Source: Methanocorpusculum sp. MCE (GTDB lineage Archaea; Halobacteriota; Methanomicrobia; Methanomicrobiales; Methanocorpusculaceae). From it: a stretch of DNA of 14,454 bases. The stretch is taken from NCBI GenBank assembly GCA_003315675.1, contig NIZU01000027.1, positions 1 to 14,454 on the forward strand, given 5' to 3'. This document shows positions 13,972 through 14,454 of this stretch, one piece after another; positions within the stretch are counted from its first letter, which is position 1; the number at the start of each line of letters is the position of its first letter. The notes under the pieces are model-generated. The model was not told the DNA's origin, ran no database searches, and saw nothing but the letters and a program-made list of their open reading frames with translations. The position numbers were made by a program, and so were the translations under genes.

Positions 13972-14454
13972 ATTTTTGATCACTGCATAGGGTCTCTCGC
14001 CCTTTGATCTCTTCCTACTTATTCGCAGATTTCTCAGTTTATCTCGTATGCCAATGGGATGCCCTCTCGCTCCCCTTTTCATTGTGGCACTATATCCCTT
14101 GCATTTTGCTCCCTGATATCCCCGATCCCGATAGACCACTTCCCCTTTTTCTGAGAGGTCCACCTGACTATCATGAACATTTGCCGTGGTGGTTTCAATG
14201 CGTCGAATAAGATCGTGCGTCGTATCCATGATGGTATGAAGTTTATAGCCATAGTGCATTTTGCCGTTCTTGGACATGATTTTTCCATCTTTATCCCGTC
14301 GTGTTTTTGCCTGATCTCCTCGCGGCGTGTCTTTCTTACAATGACCGGGTTCAGCATACACAAACGTTGCATCCTGAATCATACCTTGTTCAATTTTCAG
14401 ACCTTTCAGGTCAAGTTGTCTCTGAAACTCCTGCCAGACCACTGTATCAACGCC
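13855..14454 (-). CDS. IS5-family DDE transposase, C-terminal part (cut by window edge)
   Basis: 199 residues are visible and the frame remains open through the right edge, so the N-terminus lies outside. DDE residues appear as Asp in IQDATFVYAEPG, Asp in VYRDRGYQG and Glu in SKGERPYAVIKNVF, the usual IS5/DDE_Tnp_1 arrangement; HYGYKLHTIMD is also typical. The 3' end is intact and is duplicated to the left. The inverted repeats of the element cannot be identified because the other end is missing. Confidence 0.88.
   Translation of the reverse strand, partial: GVDTVVWQEFQRQLDLKGLKIEQGMIQDATFVYAEPGHCKKDTPRGDQAKTRRDKDGKIMSKNGKMHYGYKLHTIMDTTHDLIRRIETTTANVHDSQVDLSEKGEVVYRDRGYQGAKCKGYSATMKRGARGHPIGIRDKLRNLRISRKRSKGERPYAVIKNVFHAGLVKVTTLQRVRVKNMLAAFCYNIYQVKTIQNRV
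13972..14454 (-). mobile_element. Partial IS5-type insertion sequence, body up to the window edge
   Basis: The transposase region from the duplication boundary to the right edge. The adjacent duplicated units contain its 3' end and presumably one terminus near the C-tract, but no terminal inverted repeat can be assigned with only one end in view. Confidence 0.6.

Overview
The window looks like chromosomal DNA of a methanogenic euryarchaeon. It carries a PAN-type proteasomal ATPase, an archaeal AbrB+PhoU protein, archaeal TATA-box promoters, short or absent leaders, GGAG/AGGTGA-type ribosome sites and a tRNA without an encoded CCA. Moderate GC with long AT-rich spacers, and the overall gene style, suggest Methanomicrobiales, perhaps Methanocorpusculum. 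The genus is a guess from recognition, not a computed result.

Layout. Positions 1-204 hold an AT-rich spacer with a palindrome and a solo copy of a repeat end. Next on the minus strand come an iron-sulfur-flavoprotein-like gene (205-831) and a two-gene operon of glutamine-dependent nucleotide synthetases, pyrG then guaA (4023 down to 912), separated by one base. A divergent promoter region (4024-4225) leads rightward to PAN (4226-5515), a one-base-overlapping unknown gene, a small ribbon-helix-helix-like gene and a possible 24-residue coupled ORF. A convergent AT hairpin separates these from a minus-strand pair: a sugar isomerase-like TIM barrel and a two-TM protein overlapping by ATGA.

Positions 7855-11404 are accessory in character. 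Two direct copies of a GC-rich, multi-hairpin repeat element (7855-8235 and 10780-11404) flank a module of two tandem paralogous membrane proteins (small multidrug export-like), two small membrane proteins and a tRNA-Arg(GCG) with its own promoter and terminator. The only continuous ORFs in the element change amino acid at almost every difference between copies, whereas hairpin pairing is preserved by compensatory changes. This points to a DNA/RNA structural element, not a gene.

To the right, a minus-strand operon encodes an AbrB-PhoU regulator and a MutY-like glycosylase. The glycosylase lacks the iron-sulfur loop and is broken by an apparent one-base loss in an A6 run, which leaves its C-terminal winged-helix domain out of frame. 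The window ends in an AT-rich region with a 244/242-bp tandem duplication that includes the last 38 codons of an IS5-type transposase; the transposase itself runs off the right edge.

The most interesting items are the covarying hairpin repeat element, the frameshifted MutY-like gene, the loss of one cysteine in the flavoprotein cluster motif, the fused (bacterial-style) GMP synthase in an archaeon, and the duplicated transposase tail.
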